DNA of 64,000 nt from Auanema rhodensis (lineage: Eukaryota; Nematoda; Chromadorea; Rhabditida; Rhabditidae), in the NCBI GenBank assembly GCA_964057225.1, contig OZ059895.1, positions 4,278,001 to 4,342,000 on the forward strand, in the 5' to 3' direction. Positions within the stretch are counted from its first letter, which is position 1. Every line of letters starts with the position of its first letter. A model generated the notes under the pieces. It saw nothing but the letters and a program-made list of their open reading frames with translations. It did no database searches and was not told the origin of the DNA. Positions 1-13,300 of this stretch are shown here, in pieces. A program made the position numbers and the translations under genes.

Positions 1-320
1 TTCCAAAAACATTTTGACAAAAATTTTTTCGAAAAATTTCAAAATAATTTAGCAAAAAGTAGATGTTTTTAGATTCCTTTTTTTAAGGCAAAAATGATGG
101 ACAATGTTATTCAACGAAAAAATTAATTCTTCAGGGTGAAAATCGAGGATATAAGTGTGAACTTATATCAGTTGATATCTCGTTGCATTTTCAAGCTAGC
201 GCAAATCTGATAACACAGATCGACGCAGCTTAAAAATCCGCATCGAATGCACTATACTACATTGAGAAACGCTTAATACAAAAATTAGTTATGATCGTTT
301 GAAAAATGATGCATTAGTGT

Positions 321-348
321 ATGTTGAGTTTCCATGTACACTCAACAT
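321..348. repeat. Conserved hairpin at the monomer boundary
   Basis: ATGTTGAG (321-328) and CTCAACAT (341-348) are perfect 8-bp inverted arms around a 12-base spacer containing the phase-start ATG. A second nested pairing, GTGTA with TACAC, uses the flanking and spacer bases. The same arms recur at every monomer boundary; I saw no substitution in either arm in any full copy. Spacer variants exist: TATACTC replaces TACACTC at six boundaries (56422, 56773, 57124, 58177, 58879, 62740), and CCTTGT replaces CCATGT at 10,162. Conserved dyads in satellites can be protein-binding or cruciform-forming sites; nothing in the sequence proves this here. Confidence 0.85.
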
Positions 349-684
349 TGCTTCCAAAAACATTTTGACAAAAATTTTTTCGAAAAATTTCAAAATAATT
401 TAGCAAAAAGTAGATGTTTTTAGATTCCTTTTTTTAAGGCAAAGATGATGGACAATGTTATTCAACAAAAAAATTAATTCTTCAGGGTGAAAATCGAGGA
501 TATAAGTGTGAACTTATATCAGTTGATATCTCGGTGCATTTTTAAGCTAGCGCAAATCTGATAACACAGATCGACGCAGCTTAAAAATCCGCATCGAATG
601 CACTATACTACATTGAGAAACGCTTAATACAAAAATTAGTTATGATCGTTTGAAAAATGATGCATTAGTGTATGTTGAGTTTCC
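334..684 (+). repeat. Representative 351-bp satellite monomer (B type)
   Basis: Reference copy for the coordinates used in other entries. It has 107 G+C of 351 (30.5%). The first 110 bases are dense in A- and T-tracts (for example around 360-390 and 432-440). They are followed by a mixed section with the inverted repeat 499-520, a GCTAGC palindrome near 545-552, a short inverted repeat at 556-571 (ATCTG / CAGAT, 6-base spacer), and a CpG-containing stretch (GATCGACGC, CCGCATCG). The closing hairpin straddles the next monomer boundary. Most copies have in-frame stops relative to the ATG at the phase start (TAG at codon 30, TAA at codon 48), so it is non-coding as a class. Both 351 and 345 are multiples of three, so frame is kept from copy to copy, but several stops follow codon 75 in every copy. 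Confidence 0.95.
499..520. repeat. Internal inverted repeat of the monomer
   Basis: GATATAAG (499-506) and CTTATATC (513-520) form a perfect 8-bp dyad with a 6-base spacer TGTGAA. It is present in nearly every monomer (for example 148-169). The twelve 345-bp monomers read CATATATC in the right arm, which breaks one pair. Single copies carry other arm changes, for example GATATTAG in the copy at 5599, ATATAAATG at 4546, GATGTAAG at 22780 and AATTATATC at 57826. A role in binding or structure is possible but unproven. Confidence 0.75.
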
Positions 685-2088
685 ATGTACACTCAACATT
701 GCTTCCAAAAACATTTTGACAAAAATTTTTTCGAAAAATTTCAAAATAATTTAGCAAAAAGTAGATGTTTTTAGATTCCTTTTTTTAAGGCAAAGATGAT
801 GGACAATGTTATTCAACAAAAAAATTAATTCTTCAGGGTGAAAATCGAGGATATAAGTGTGAACTTATATCAGTAGATATCTCGGTGCATTTTTAAGCCA
901 GCGCAAATCTGATAACACAGATCGACGCAGCTTAAAAATCCGCATCGAATACACTATACTACACTGAGAAACGCTTAATACAAAAATTAGTTATGATCGT
1001 TTGAAAAATGATGCATTAGTGTATGTTGAGTTTCCATGTACACTCAACATTGCTTCCAAAAACATTTTGACAAAAATTTTTTCGAAAAATTTCAAAATAA
1101 TTTAGCAAAAAGTAGATGTTTTTAGATTCCTTTTTTTAAGGCAAAAATGATGGACAATGTTATTCAACGAAAAAATTAATTCTTCAGGGTGAAAATCGAG
1201 GATATAAGTGTGAACTTATATCAGTTGATATCTCGTTGCATTTTCAAGCTAGCGCAAATCTGATAACACAGATCGACGCAGCTTAAAAATCCGCATCGAA
1301 TGCACTATACTACATTGAGAAACGCTTAATACAAAAATTAGTTATGATCGTTTGAAAAATGATGCATTAGTGTATGTTGAGTTTCCATGTACACTCAACA
1401 TTGCTTCCAAAAACATTTTGACAAAAATTTTTTCGAAAAATTTCAAAATAATTTAGCAAAAAGTAGATGTTTTTAGATTCCTTTTTTTAAGGCAAAGATG
1501 ATGGACAATGTTATTCAACAAAAAAATTAATTCTTCAGGGTGAAAATCGAGGATATAAGTGTGAACTTATATCAGTTGATATCTCGGTGCATTTTTAAGC
1601 TAGCGCAAATCTGATAACACAGATCGACGCAGCTTAAAAATCCGCATCGAATGCACTATACTACATTGAGAAACGCTTAATACAAGAATTAGTTATGATC
1701 GTTTGAAAAATGATGCATTAGTGTATGTTGAGTTTCCATGTACACTCAACATTGCTTCCAAAAACATTTTGACAAAAATTTTTTCGAAAAATTTCAAAAT
1801 AATTTAGCAAAAAGTAGATGTTTTTAGATTCCTTTTTTTAAGGCAAAAATGATGGACAATGTTATTAAACGAAAAAATTAATTCTTCAGGGTGAAAATCG
1901 AGGATATAAGTGTGAACTTATATCAGTTGATATCTCGGTGCATTTTTAAGCTAGCGCAAATCTGATAACACAGATCGACGCAGCTTAAAAATCCGCATCG
2001 AATGCACTATACTACATTGAGAAACGCTTAATACAAAAATTAGTTATGATCGTTTGAAAAATGATGCATTAGTGTATGTTGAGTTTCC

Positions 2089-2316
2089 ATGTACACTCAA
2101 CATTGCTTCCAAAAACATTTTGACAAAAATTTTTTCGAAAAATTTCAAAATAATTTAGCAAAAAGTAGATGTTTTTCGATTCCTTTTTTTAAGGCAAAGA
2201 CGATGGACAATGTTATTCAACGAAAAAATCAATTCTTCAGGGTGAAAATCGAGGATATAAGTGTGAACTTATATCAGTTGATATCTCGGTGCATTTTTAA
2301 GCTAGCGCAAATCTGA
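2089..2316 (+). other. 75-codon open frame in E-type satellite monomers (first of 18); probably not a gene
   Basis: E-type monomers read open for 75 codons from the phase-start ATG, beginning MYTQHCFQKHF and ending IFKLAQI. They do so because two substitutions replace the in-frame stops of other monomers: TAG to TCG at codon 30 and TAA to CAA at codon 48. They also share ACG for ATG at codon 38. Other starts: 4195, 5248, 5599, 6301, 7705, 8758, 10864, 12268, 14368, 14719, 16468, 17515, 19621, 22078, 23476, 24523, 30829. Differences between copies are few (N14I, F15V, D12N, S66Y). I recognise no domain, signal peptide or membrane segment. The frame is lysine-, phenylalanine- and asparagine-rich, as expected from AT-rich DNA. 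No promoter or poly(A) context is visible. Most likely this is chance openness spread by satellite amplification. Confidence 0.55.
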
Positions 2317-4194
2317 TAACACAGATCGACGCAGCTTAAAAATCCGCATCGAATGCACTATACTACACTGAGAAACGCTTAATACAAAAATTAGTTATGA
2401 TCGTTTGAAAAATGATGCATTAGTGTATGTTGAGTTTCCATGTACACTCAACATTGCTTCCAAAAACATTTTAACAAAAATGTTTTCGAAAAATTTCAAA
2501 ATAATTTAGCAAAAAGTAGATGTTTTTAGATTCCTTTTTTTAAGGCAAAAATGATGGACAATGTTATTCAACGAAAAAATTAATTCTTCAGGGTGAAAAT
2601 CGAGGATATAAGTGTGAACTTATATCAGTTGATATCTCGTTGCATTTTCAAGCTAGCGCAAATCTGATAACACAGATCGACGCAGCTTAAAAATCCGCAT
2701 CGAATGCACTATACAACATTGAGAAACGCTTAATACAAAAATTAGTTATGATCGTTTGAAAAATGATGCATTAGTGTATGTTGAGTTTCCATGTACACTC
2801 AACATTGCTTCCAAAAACATTTTGACAAAAATGTTTTCGAAAAATTTCAAAATAATTTAGCAAAAAGTAGATGTTTTTAGATTCCTTTTTTTAAGGCAAA
2901 AATGATGGACAATGTTATTCAACGAAAAAATTAATTCTTCAGGGTGAAAATCGAGGATATAAGTGTGAACTTATATCAGTTGATATCTCGTTGCATTTTC
3001 AAGCTAGCGCAAATCTGATAACACAGATCGACGCAGCTTAAAAATCCGCATCGAATGCACTATACAACATTGAGAAACGCTTAATACAAAAATTAGTTAT
3101 GATCGTTTGAAAAATGATGCATTAGTGTATGTTGAGTTTCCATGTACACTCAACATTGCTTCCAAAAACATTTTGACAAAAATGTTTTCGAAAAATTTCA
3201 AAATAATTTAGCAAAAAGTAGATGTTTTTAGATTCCTTTTTTTAAGGCAAAAATGATGGACAATGTTATTCAACGAAAAAATTAATTCTTCAGGGTGAAA
3301 ATCGAGGATATAAGTGTGAACTTATATCAGTTGATATCTCGTTGCATTTTCAAGCTAGCGCAAATCTGATAACACAGATCGACGCAGCTTAAAAATCCGC
3401 ATCGAATGCACTATGCTACACTGAGAAACGCTTAATACAAAAATTAGTTATGATCGTTTGAAAAATGATGCATTAGTGTATGTTGAGTTTCCATGTACAC
3501 TCAACATTGCTTCCAAAAACATTTTGACAAAAATGTTTTCGAAAAATTTCAAAATAATTTAGCAAAAAGTAGATGTTTTTAGATTCCTTTTTTTAAGGCA
3601 AAAATGATGGACAATGTTATTCAACGAAAAAATTAATTCTTCAGGGTGAAAATCGAGGATATAAGTGTGAACTTATATCAGTTGATATCTCGTTGCATTT
3701 TCAAGCTAGCGCAAATCTGATAACACAGATCGACGCAGCTTAAAAATCCGCATCGAATGCACTATACAACATTGAGAAACGCTTAATACAAAAATTAGTT
3801 ATGATCGTTTGAAAAATGATGCATTAGTGTATGTTGAGTTTCCATGTACACTCAACATTGCTTCCAAAAACATTTTGACAAAAATGTTTTCGAAAAATTT
3901 CAAAATAATTTAGCAAAAAGTAGATGTTTTTAGATTCCTTTTTTTAAGGCAAAAATGATGGACAATGTTATTCAACGAAAAAATTAATTCTTCAGGGTGA
4001 AAATCGAGGATATAAGTGTGAACTTATATCAGTTGATATCTCGTTGCATTTTCAAGCTAGCGCAAATCTGATAACACAGATCGACGCAGCTTAAAAATCC
4101 GCATCGAATGCACTATACTACACTGAGAAACGCTTAATACAAAAATTAGTTATGATCGTTTGAAAAATGATGCATTAGTGTATGTTGAGTTTCC

Positions 4195-7100
4195 ATGTAC
4201 ACTCAACATTGCTTCCAAAAACATTTTGACAAAAATTTTTTCGAAAAATTTCAAAATAATTTAGCAAAAAGTAGATGTTTTTCGATTCCTTTTTTTAAGG
4301 CAAAGACGATGGACAATGTTATTCAACGAAAAAATCAATTCTTCAGGGTGAAAATCGAGGATATAAGTGTGAACTTATATCAGTTGATATATCGGTGCAT
4401 TTTTAAGCTAGCGCAAATCTGATAACACAGATCGACGCAGCTTAAAAATCCGCATCGAATGCACTATACTACACTGAGAAACGCGTAATACAAAAATTAG
4501 TTATGATCGTTTGAAAAATGATGCATTAGTGTATGTTGAGTTTCCATGTACACTCAACATTGCTTCCAAAAACATTTTAACAAAAATGTTTTCGAAAAAT
4601 TTCAAAATAATTTAGCAAAAAGTAGATGTTTTTAGATTCCTTTTTTTAAGGCAAAAATGATGGACAATGTTATTCAACGAAAAAATTAATTCTTCAGGGT
4701 GAAAATCGAGGATATAAATGTGAACTTATATCAGTTGATATCTCGTTGCATTTTCAAGCTAGCGCAAATCTGATAACACAGATCGACGCAGCTTAAAAAT
4801 CCGCATCGAATGCACTATACTACATTGAGAAACGCTTAATACAAAAATTAGTTATGATCGTTTGAAAAATGATGCATTAGTGTATGTTGAGTTTCCATGT
4901 ACACTCAACATTGCTTCCAAAAACATTTTGACAAAAATGTTTTCGAAAAATTTCAAAATAATTTAGCAAAAAGTAGATGTTTTTAGATTCCTTTTTTTAA
5001 GGCAAAAATGATGGACAATGTTATTCAACGAAAAAATTAATTCTTCAGGGTGAAAATCGAGGATATAAGTGTGAACTTATATCAGTTGATATCTCGTTGC
5101 ATTTTCAAGCTAGCGCAAATCTGATAACACAGATCGACGCAGCTTAAAAATCCGCATCGAATGCACTATACTACACTGAGAAACGCTTAATACAAAAATT
5201 AGTTATGATCGTTTGAAAAATGATGCATTAGTGTATGTTGAGTTTCCATGTACACTCAACATTGCTTCCAAAAACATTTTGACAAAAATTTTTTCGAAAA
5301 ATTTCAAAATAATTTAGCAAAAAGTAGATGTTTTTCGATTCCTTTTTTTAAGGCAAAGACGATGGACAATGTTATTCAACGAAAAAATCAATTCTTCAGG
5401 GTGAAAATCGAGGATATAAGTGTGAACTTATATCAGTTGATATATCGGTGCATTTTTAAGCTAGCGCAAATCTGATAACACAGATCGACGCAGCTTAAAA
5501 ATCCGCATCGAATGCACTATACTACACTGAGAAACGCTTAATACAAAAATTAGTTATGATCGTTTGAAAAATGATGCATTAGTGTATGTTGAGTTTCCAT
5601 GTACACTCAACATTGCTTCCAAAAACATTTTGACAAAAATGTTTTCGAAAAATTTCAAAATAATTTAGCAAAAAGTAGATGTTTTTCGATTCCTTTTTTT
5701 AAGGCAAAGACGATGGACAATGTTATTCAACGAAAAAATCAATTCTTCAGGGTGAAAATCGAGGATATTAGTGTGAACTTATATCAGTTGATATATCGGT
5801 GCATTTTTAAGCTAGCGCAAATCTGATAACACAGATCGACGCAGCTTAAAAATCCGCATCGAATGCACTATACTACACTGAGAAACGCGTAATACAAAAA
5901 TTAGTTATGATCGTTTGAAAAATGATGCATTAGTGTATGTTGAGTTTCCATGTACACTCAACATTGCTTCCAAAAACATTTTAACAAAAATGTTTTCGAA
6001 AAATTTCAAAATAATTTAGCAAAAAGTAGATGTTTTTAGATTCCTTTTTTTAAGGCAAAAATGATGGACAATGTTATTCAACGAAAAAATTAATTCTTCA
6101 GGGTGAAAATCGAGGATATAAGTGTGAACTTATATCAGTTGATATCTCGTTGCATTTTCAAGCTAGCGCAAATCTGATAACACAGATCGACGCAGCTTAA
6201 AAATCCGCATCGAATGCACTATACTACACTGAGAAACGCTTAATACAAAAATTAGTTATGATCGTTTGAAAAATGATGCATTAGTGTATGTTGAGTTTCC
6301 ATGTACACTCAACATTGCTTCCAAAAACATTTTGACAAAAATTTTTTCGAAAAATTTCAAAATAATTTAGCAAAAAGTAGATGTTTTTCGATTCCTTTTT
6401 TTAAGGCAAAGACGATGGACAATGTTATTCAACGAAAAAATCAATTCTTCAGGGTGAAAATCGAGGATATAAGTGTGAACTTATATCAGTTGATATATCG
6501 GTGCATTTTTAAGCTAGCGCAAATCTGATAACACAGATCGACGCAGCTTAAAAATCCGCATCGAATGCACTATACTACACTGAGAAACGCGTAATACAAA
6601 AATTAGTTATGATCGTTTGAAAAATGATGCATTAGTGTATGTTGAGTTTCCATGTACACTCAACATTGCTTCCAAAAACATTTTAACAAAAATGTTTTCG
6701 AAAAATTTCAAAATAATTTAGCAAAAAGTAGATGTTTTTAGATTCCTTTTTTTAAGGCAAAAATGATGGACAATGTTATTCAACGAAAAAATTAATTCTT
6801 CAGGGTGAAAATCGAGGATATAAGTGTGAACTTATATCAGTTGATATCTCGTTGCATTTTCAAGCTAGCGCAAATCTGATAACACAGATCGACGCAGCTT
6901 AAAAATCCGCATCGAATGCACTATACTACATTGAGAAACGCTTAATACAAAAATTAGTTATGATCGTTTGAAAAATGATGCATTAGTGTATGTTGAGTTT
7001 CCATGTACACTCAACATTGCTTCCAAAAACATTTTGACAAAAATGTTTTCGAAAAATTTCAAAATAATTTAGCAAAAAGTAGATGTTTTTAGATTCCTTT

Positions 7101-7353
7101 TTTTAAGGCAAAAATGATGGACAATGTTATTCAACGAAAAAATTAATTCTTCAGGGTGAAAATCGAGGATATAAGTGTGAACTTATATCAGTTGATATCT
7201 CGTTGCATTTTCAAGCTAGCGCAAATCTGATAACACAGATCGACGCAGCTTAACAATCCGCATCGAATGCACTATACTACATTGAGAAACGCTTAATACA
7301 AAAATTAGTTATGATCGTTTGAAAAATGATGCATTAGTGTATGTTGAGTTTCC
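4195..7353 (+). repeat. E-F-G block with a local TATCGG subfamily
   Basis: Monomer order from 4195 is E, F, G, E, E, F, E, F, G. The four E copies here (4195, 5248, 5599, 6301) share ATATCGG in place of ATCTCGG, which no other E copy has, so they descend from one local amplification. Three of them (4195, 5599, 6301) also share ACGCGTAAT in place of ACGCTTAAT. The E copy at 5599 carries TGTTTTCG near its 5' end instead of TTTTTTCG, a mosaic with F/G type. Confidence 0.8.
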
Positions 7354-10300
7354 ATGTACACTCAACATTGCTTCCAAAAACATTTTGACAAAAATTTTTT
7401 CGAAAAATTTCAAAATAATTTAGCAAAAAGTAGATGTTTTTAGATTCCTTTTTTTAAGGCAAAGATGATGGACAATGTTATTCAACAAAAAAATTAATTC
7501 TTCAGGGTGAAAATCGAGGATATAAGTGTGAACTTATATCAGTTGATATCTCGTTGCATTTTCAAGCTAGCGCAAATCTGATAACACAGATCGACGCAGC
7601 TTAAAAATCCGCATCGAATGCACTATACTACACTGAGAAACGCTTAATACAAAAATTAGTTATGATCGTTTGAAAAATGATGCATTAGTGTATGTTGAGT
7701 TTCCATGTACACTCAACATTGCTTCCAAAAACATTTTGACAAAAATTTTTTCGAAAAATTTCAAAATAATTTAGCAAAAAGTAGATGTTTTTCGATTCCT
7801 TTTTTTAAGGCAAAGACGATGGACAATGTTATTCAACGAAAAAATCAATTCTTCAGGGTGAAAATCGAGGATATAAGTGTGAACTTATATCAGTTGATAT
7901 CTCGGTGCATTTTTAAGCTAGCGCAAATCTGATAACACAGATCGACGCAGCTTAAAAATCCGCATCGAATGCACTATACTACACTGAGAAACGCTTAATA
8001 CAAAAATTAGTTATGATCGTTTGAAAAATGATGCATTAGTGTATGTTGAGTTTCCATGTACACTCAACATTGCTTCCAAAAACATTTTAACAAAAATGTT
8101 TTCGAAAAATTTCAAAATAATTTAGCAAAAAGTAGATGTTTTTAGATTCCTTTTTTTAAGGCAAAAATGATGGACAATGTTATTCAACGAAAAAATTAAT
8201 TCTTCAGGGTGAAAATCGAGGATATAAGTGTGAACTTATATCAGTTGATATCTCGTTGCATTTTCAAGCTAGCGCAAATCTGATAACACAGATCGACGCA
8301 GCTTAAAAATCCGCATCGAATGCACTATACTACATTGAGAAACGCTTAATACAAAAATTAGTTATGATCGTTTGAAAAATGATGCATTAGTGTATGTTGA
8401 GTTTCCATGTACACTCAACATTGCTTCCAAAAACATTTTGACAAAAATTTTTTCGAAAAATTTCAAAATAATTTAGCAAAAAGTAGATGTTTTTAGATTC
8501 CTTTTTTTAAGGCAAAGATGATGGACAATGTTATTCAACAAAAAAATTAATTCTTCAGGGTGAAAATCGAGGATATAAGTGTGAACTTATATCAGTAGAT
8601 ATCTCGGTGCATTTTTAAGCCAGCGCAAATCTGATAACACAGATCGACGCAGCTTAAAAATCCGCATCGAATACACTATACTACACTGAGAAACGCTTAA
8701 TACAAAAATTAGTTATGATCGTTTGAAAAATGATGCATTAGTGTATGTTGAGTTTCCATGTACACTCAACATTGCTTCCAAAAACATTTTGACAAAATTT
8801 TTTTCGAAAAATTTCAAAATAATTTAGCAAAAAGTAGATGTTTTTCGATTCCTTTTTTTAAGGCAAAGACGATGGACAATGTTATTCAACGAAAAAATCA
8901 ATTCTTCAGGGTGAAAATCGAGGATATAAGTGTGAACTTATATCAGTTGATATCTCGGTGCATTTTTAAGCTAGCGCAAATCTGATAACACAGATCGACG
9001 CAGCTTAAAAATCCGCATCGAATGCACTATACTACACTGAGAAACGCTTAATACAAAAATTAGTTATGATCGTTTGAAAAATGATGCATTAGTGTATGTT
9101 GAGTTTCCATGTACACTCAACATTGCTTCCAAAAACATTTTAACAAAAATGTTTTCGAAAAATTTCAAAATAATTTAGCAAAAAGTAGATGTTTTTAGAT
9201 TCCTTTTTTTAAGGCAAAAATGATGGACAATGTTATTCAACGAAAAAATTAATTCTTCAGGGTGAAAATCGAGGATATAAGTGTGAACTTATATCAGTAG
9301 ATATCTCGGTGCATTTTTAAGCCAGCGCAAATCTGATAACACAGATCGACGCAGCTTAAAAATCCGCATCGAATACACTATACTACACTGAGAAACGCTT
9401 AATACAAAAATTAGTTATGATCGTTTGAAAAATGATGCATTAGTGTATGTTGAGTTTCCATGTACACTCAACATTGCTTCCAAAAACATTTTAACAAAAA
9501 TGTTTTCGAAAAATTTCAAAATAATTTAGCAAAAAGTAGATGTTTTTAAATTCCTTTTTTTAAGGCAAAAATGATGGACAATGTTATTCAACGAAAAAAT
9601 TAATTCTTCAGGGTGAAAATCGAGGATATAAGTGTGAACTTATATCAGTTGATATCTCGTTGCATTTTCAAGCTAGCGCAAATCTGATAACACAGATCGA
9701 CGCAGCTTAAAAATCCGCATCGAATGCACTATACTACACTGAGAAACGCTTAATACAAAAATTAGTTATGATCGTTTGAAAAATGATGCATTAGTGTATG
9801 TTGAGTTTCCATGTACACTCAACATTGCTTCCAAAAACATTTTAACAAAAATGTTTTCGAAAAATTTCAAAATAATTTAGCAAAAAGTAGATGTTTTTAG
9901 ATTCCTTTTTTTAAGGCAAAAATGATGGACAATGTTATTCAACGAAAAAATTAATTCTTCAGGGTGAAAATCGAGGATATAAGTGTGAACTTATATCAGT
10001 TGATATCTCGTTGCATTTTCAAGCTAGCGCAAATCTGATAACACAGATCGACGCAGCTTAAAAATCCGCATCGAATGCACTATACTACATTGAGAAACGC
10101 TTAATACAAAAATTAGTTATGATCGTTTGAAAAATGATGCATTAGTGTATGTTGAGTTTCCTTGTACACTCAACATTGCTTCCAAAAACATTTTGACAAA
10201 AATTTTTTCGAAAAATTTCAAAATAATTTAGCAAAAAGTAGATGTTTTTAGATTCCTTTTTTTAAGGCAAAGATGATGGACAATGTTATTCAACAAAAAA

Positions 10301-13300
10301 ATTAATTCTTCAGGGTGAAAATCGAGGATATAAGTGTGAACTTATATCAGTAGATATCTCGGTGCATTTTTAAGCCAGCGCAAATCTGATAACACAGATC
10401 GACGCAGCTTAAAAATCCGCATCGAATACACTATACTACACTGAGAAACGCTTAATACAAAAATTAGTTATGATCGTTTGAAAAATGATGCATTAGTGTA
10501 TGTTGAGTTTCCATGTACACTCAACATTGCTTCCAAAAACATTTTGACAAAAATGTTTTCGAAAAATTTCAAAATAATTTAGCAAAAAGTAGATGTTTTT
10601 AGATTCCTTTTTTTAAGGCAAAAATGATGGACAATGTTATTCAACGAAAAAATTAATTCTTCAGGGTGAAAATCGAGGATATAAGTGTGAACTTATATCA
10701 GTAGATATCTCGGTGCATTTTTAAGCCAGCGCAAATCTGATAACACAGATCGACGCAGCTTAAAAATCCGCATCGAATACACTATACTACACTGAGAAAC
10801 GCTTAATACAAAAATTAGTTATGATCGTTTGAAAAATGATGCATTAGTGTATGTTGAGTTTCCATGTACACTCAACATTGCTTCCAAAAACATTTTGACA
10901 AAAATGTTTTCGAAAAATTTCAAAATAATTTAGCAAAAAGTAGATGTTTTTCGATTCCTTTTTTTAAGGCAAAGACGATGGACAATGTTATTCAACGAAA
11001 AAATCAATTCTTCAGGGTGAAAATCGAGGATATAAGTGTGAACTTATATCAGTTGATATCTCGTTGCATTTTCAAGCTAGCGCAAATCTGATAACACAGA
11101 TCGACGCAGCTTAAAAATCCGCATCGAATACACTATACTACACTGAGAAACGCTTAATACAAAAATTAGTTATGATCGTTTGAAAAATGATGCATTAGTG
11201 TATGTTGAGTTTCCATGTACACTCAACATTGCTTCCAAAAACATTTTAACAAAAATGTTTTCGAAAAATTTCAAAATAATTTAGCAAAAAGTAGATGTTT
11301 TTAGATTCCTTTTTTTAAGGCAAAAATGATGGACAATGTTATTCAACGAAAAAATTAATTCTTCAGGGTGAAAATCGAGGATATAAGTGTGAACTTATAT
11401 CAGTTGATATCTCGTTGCATTTTCAAGCTAGCGCAAATCTGATAACACAGATCGACGCAGCTTAAAAATCCGCATCGAATGCACTATACTACACTGAGAA
11501 ACGCTTAATACAAAAATTAGTTATGATCGTTTGAAAAATGATGCATTAGTGTATGTTGAGTTTCCATGTACACTCAACATTGCTTCCAAAAACATTTTAA
11601 CAAAAATGTTTTCGAAAAATTTCAAAATAATTTAGCAAAAAGTAGATGTTTTTAGATTCCTTTTTTTAAGGCAAAAATGATGGACAATGTTATTCAACGA
11701 AAAAATTAATTCTTCAGGGTGAAAATCGAGGATATAAGTGTGAACTTATATCAGTTGATATCTCGTTGCATTTTCAAGCTAGCGCAAATCTGATAACACA
11801 GATCGACGCAGCTTAAAAATCCGCATCGAATGCACTATACTACATTGAGAAACGCTTAATACAAAAATTAGTTATGATCGTTTGAAAAATGATGCATTAG
11901 TGTATGTTGAGTTTCCATGTACACTCAACATTGCTTCCAAAAACATTTTGACAAAAATTTTTTCGAAAAATTTCAAAATAATTTAGCAAAAAGTAGATGT
12001 TTTTAGATTCCTTTTTTTAAGGCAAAGATGATGGACAATGTTATTCAACAAAAAAATTAATTCTTCAGGGTGAAAATCGAGGATATAAGTGTGAACTTAT
12101 ATCAGTAGATATCTCGGTGCATTTTTAAGCCAGCGCAAATCTGATAACACAGATCGACGCAGCTTAAAAATCCGCATCGAATACACTATACTACACTGAG
12201 AAACGCTTAATACAAAAATTAGTTATGATCGTTTGAAAAATGATGCATTAGTGTATGTTGAGTTTCCATGTACACTCAACATTGCTTCCAAAAACATTTT
12301 GACAAAAATGTTTTCGAAAAATTTCAAAATAATTTAGCAAAAAGTAGATGTTTTTCGATTCCTTTTTTTAAGGCAAAGACGATGGACAATGTTATTCAAC
12401 GAAAAAATCAATTCTTCAGGGTGAAAATCGAGGATATAAGTGTGAACTTATATCAGTTGATATCTCGTTGCATTTTCAAGCTAGCGCAAATCTGATAACA
12501 CAGATCGACGCAGCTTAAAAATCCGCATCGAATACACTATACTACACTGAGAAACGCTTAATACAAAAATTAGTTATGATCGTTTGAAAAATGATGCATT
12601 AGTGTATGTTGAGTTTCCATGTACACTCAACATTGCTTCCAAAAACATTTTAACAAAAATGTTTTCGAAAAATTTCAAAATAATTTAGCAAAAAGTAGAT
12701 GTTTTTAGATTCCTTTTTTTAAGGCAAAAATGATGGACAATGTTATTCAACGAAAAAATTAATTCTTCAGGGTGAAAATCGAGGATATAAGTGTGAACTT
12801 ATATCAGTTGATATCTCGTTGCATTTTCAAGCTAGCGCAAATCTGATAACACAGATCGACGCAGCTTAAAAATCCGCATCGAATGCACTATACTACATTG
12901 AGAAACGCTTAATACAAAAATTAGTTATGATCGTTTGAAAAATGATGCATTAGTGTATGTTGAGTTTCCATGTACACTCAACATTGCTTCCAAAAACATT
13001 TTGACAAAAATGTTTTCGAAAAATTTCAAAATAATTTAGCAAAAAGTAGATGTTTTTAGATTCCTTTTTTTAAGGCAAAAATGATGGACAATGTTATTCA
13101 ACGAAAAAATTAATTCTTCAGGGTGAAAATCGAGGATATAAGTGTGAACTTATATCAGTTGATATCTCGTTGCATTTTCAAGCTAGCGCAAATCTGATAA
13201 CACAGATCGACGCAGCTTAAAAATCCGCATCGAATACACTATACTACACTGAGAAACGCTTAATACAAAAATTAGTTATGATCGTTTGAAAAATGATGCA

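Larger units (their letters stand above)
1..4194 (+). repeat. Left block: mixed A/B/C/D monomers, then a G-type run
   Basis: The copies at the left edge, 334, 685, 1036, 1387 and 1738 alternate between monomers with CTCGTTGC tails, CAACAAAA monomers, one CAGTAGAT/AAGCCAGC monomer (685) and one TTAAACG monomer (1738). An E copy follows at 2089 and an F copy at 2440. Then four G copies run at 2791, 3142, 3493 and 3844. In the G run the site near the 3' end alternates ACAACATTG (2791, 3493) with CTACACTG (3142, 3844), so these four look like a 702-bp dimer repeated twice. The variant ACAACATTG occurs only here (2440, 2791, 3493), so it is a local marker. Confidence 0.8.

Noticed and set aside
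334-684. CENP-B box in the monomer
   Set aside because: TTTCGAAAAATTTC resembles the left part, but the required CGGG part of the 17-bp box is missing, and I saw none elsewhere in the monomer.
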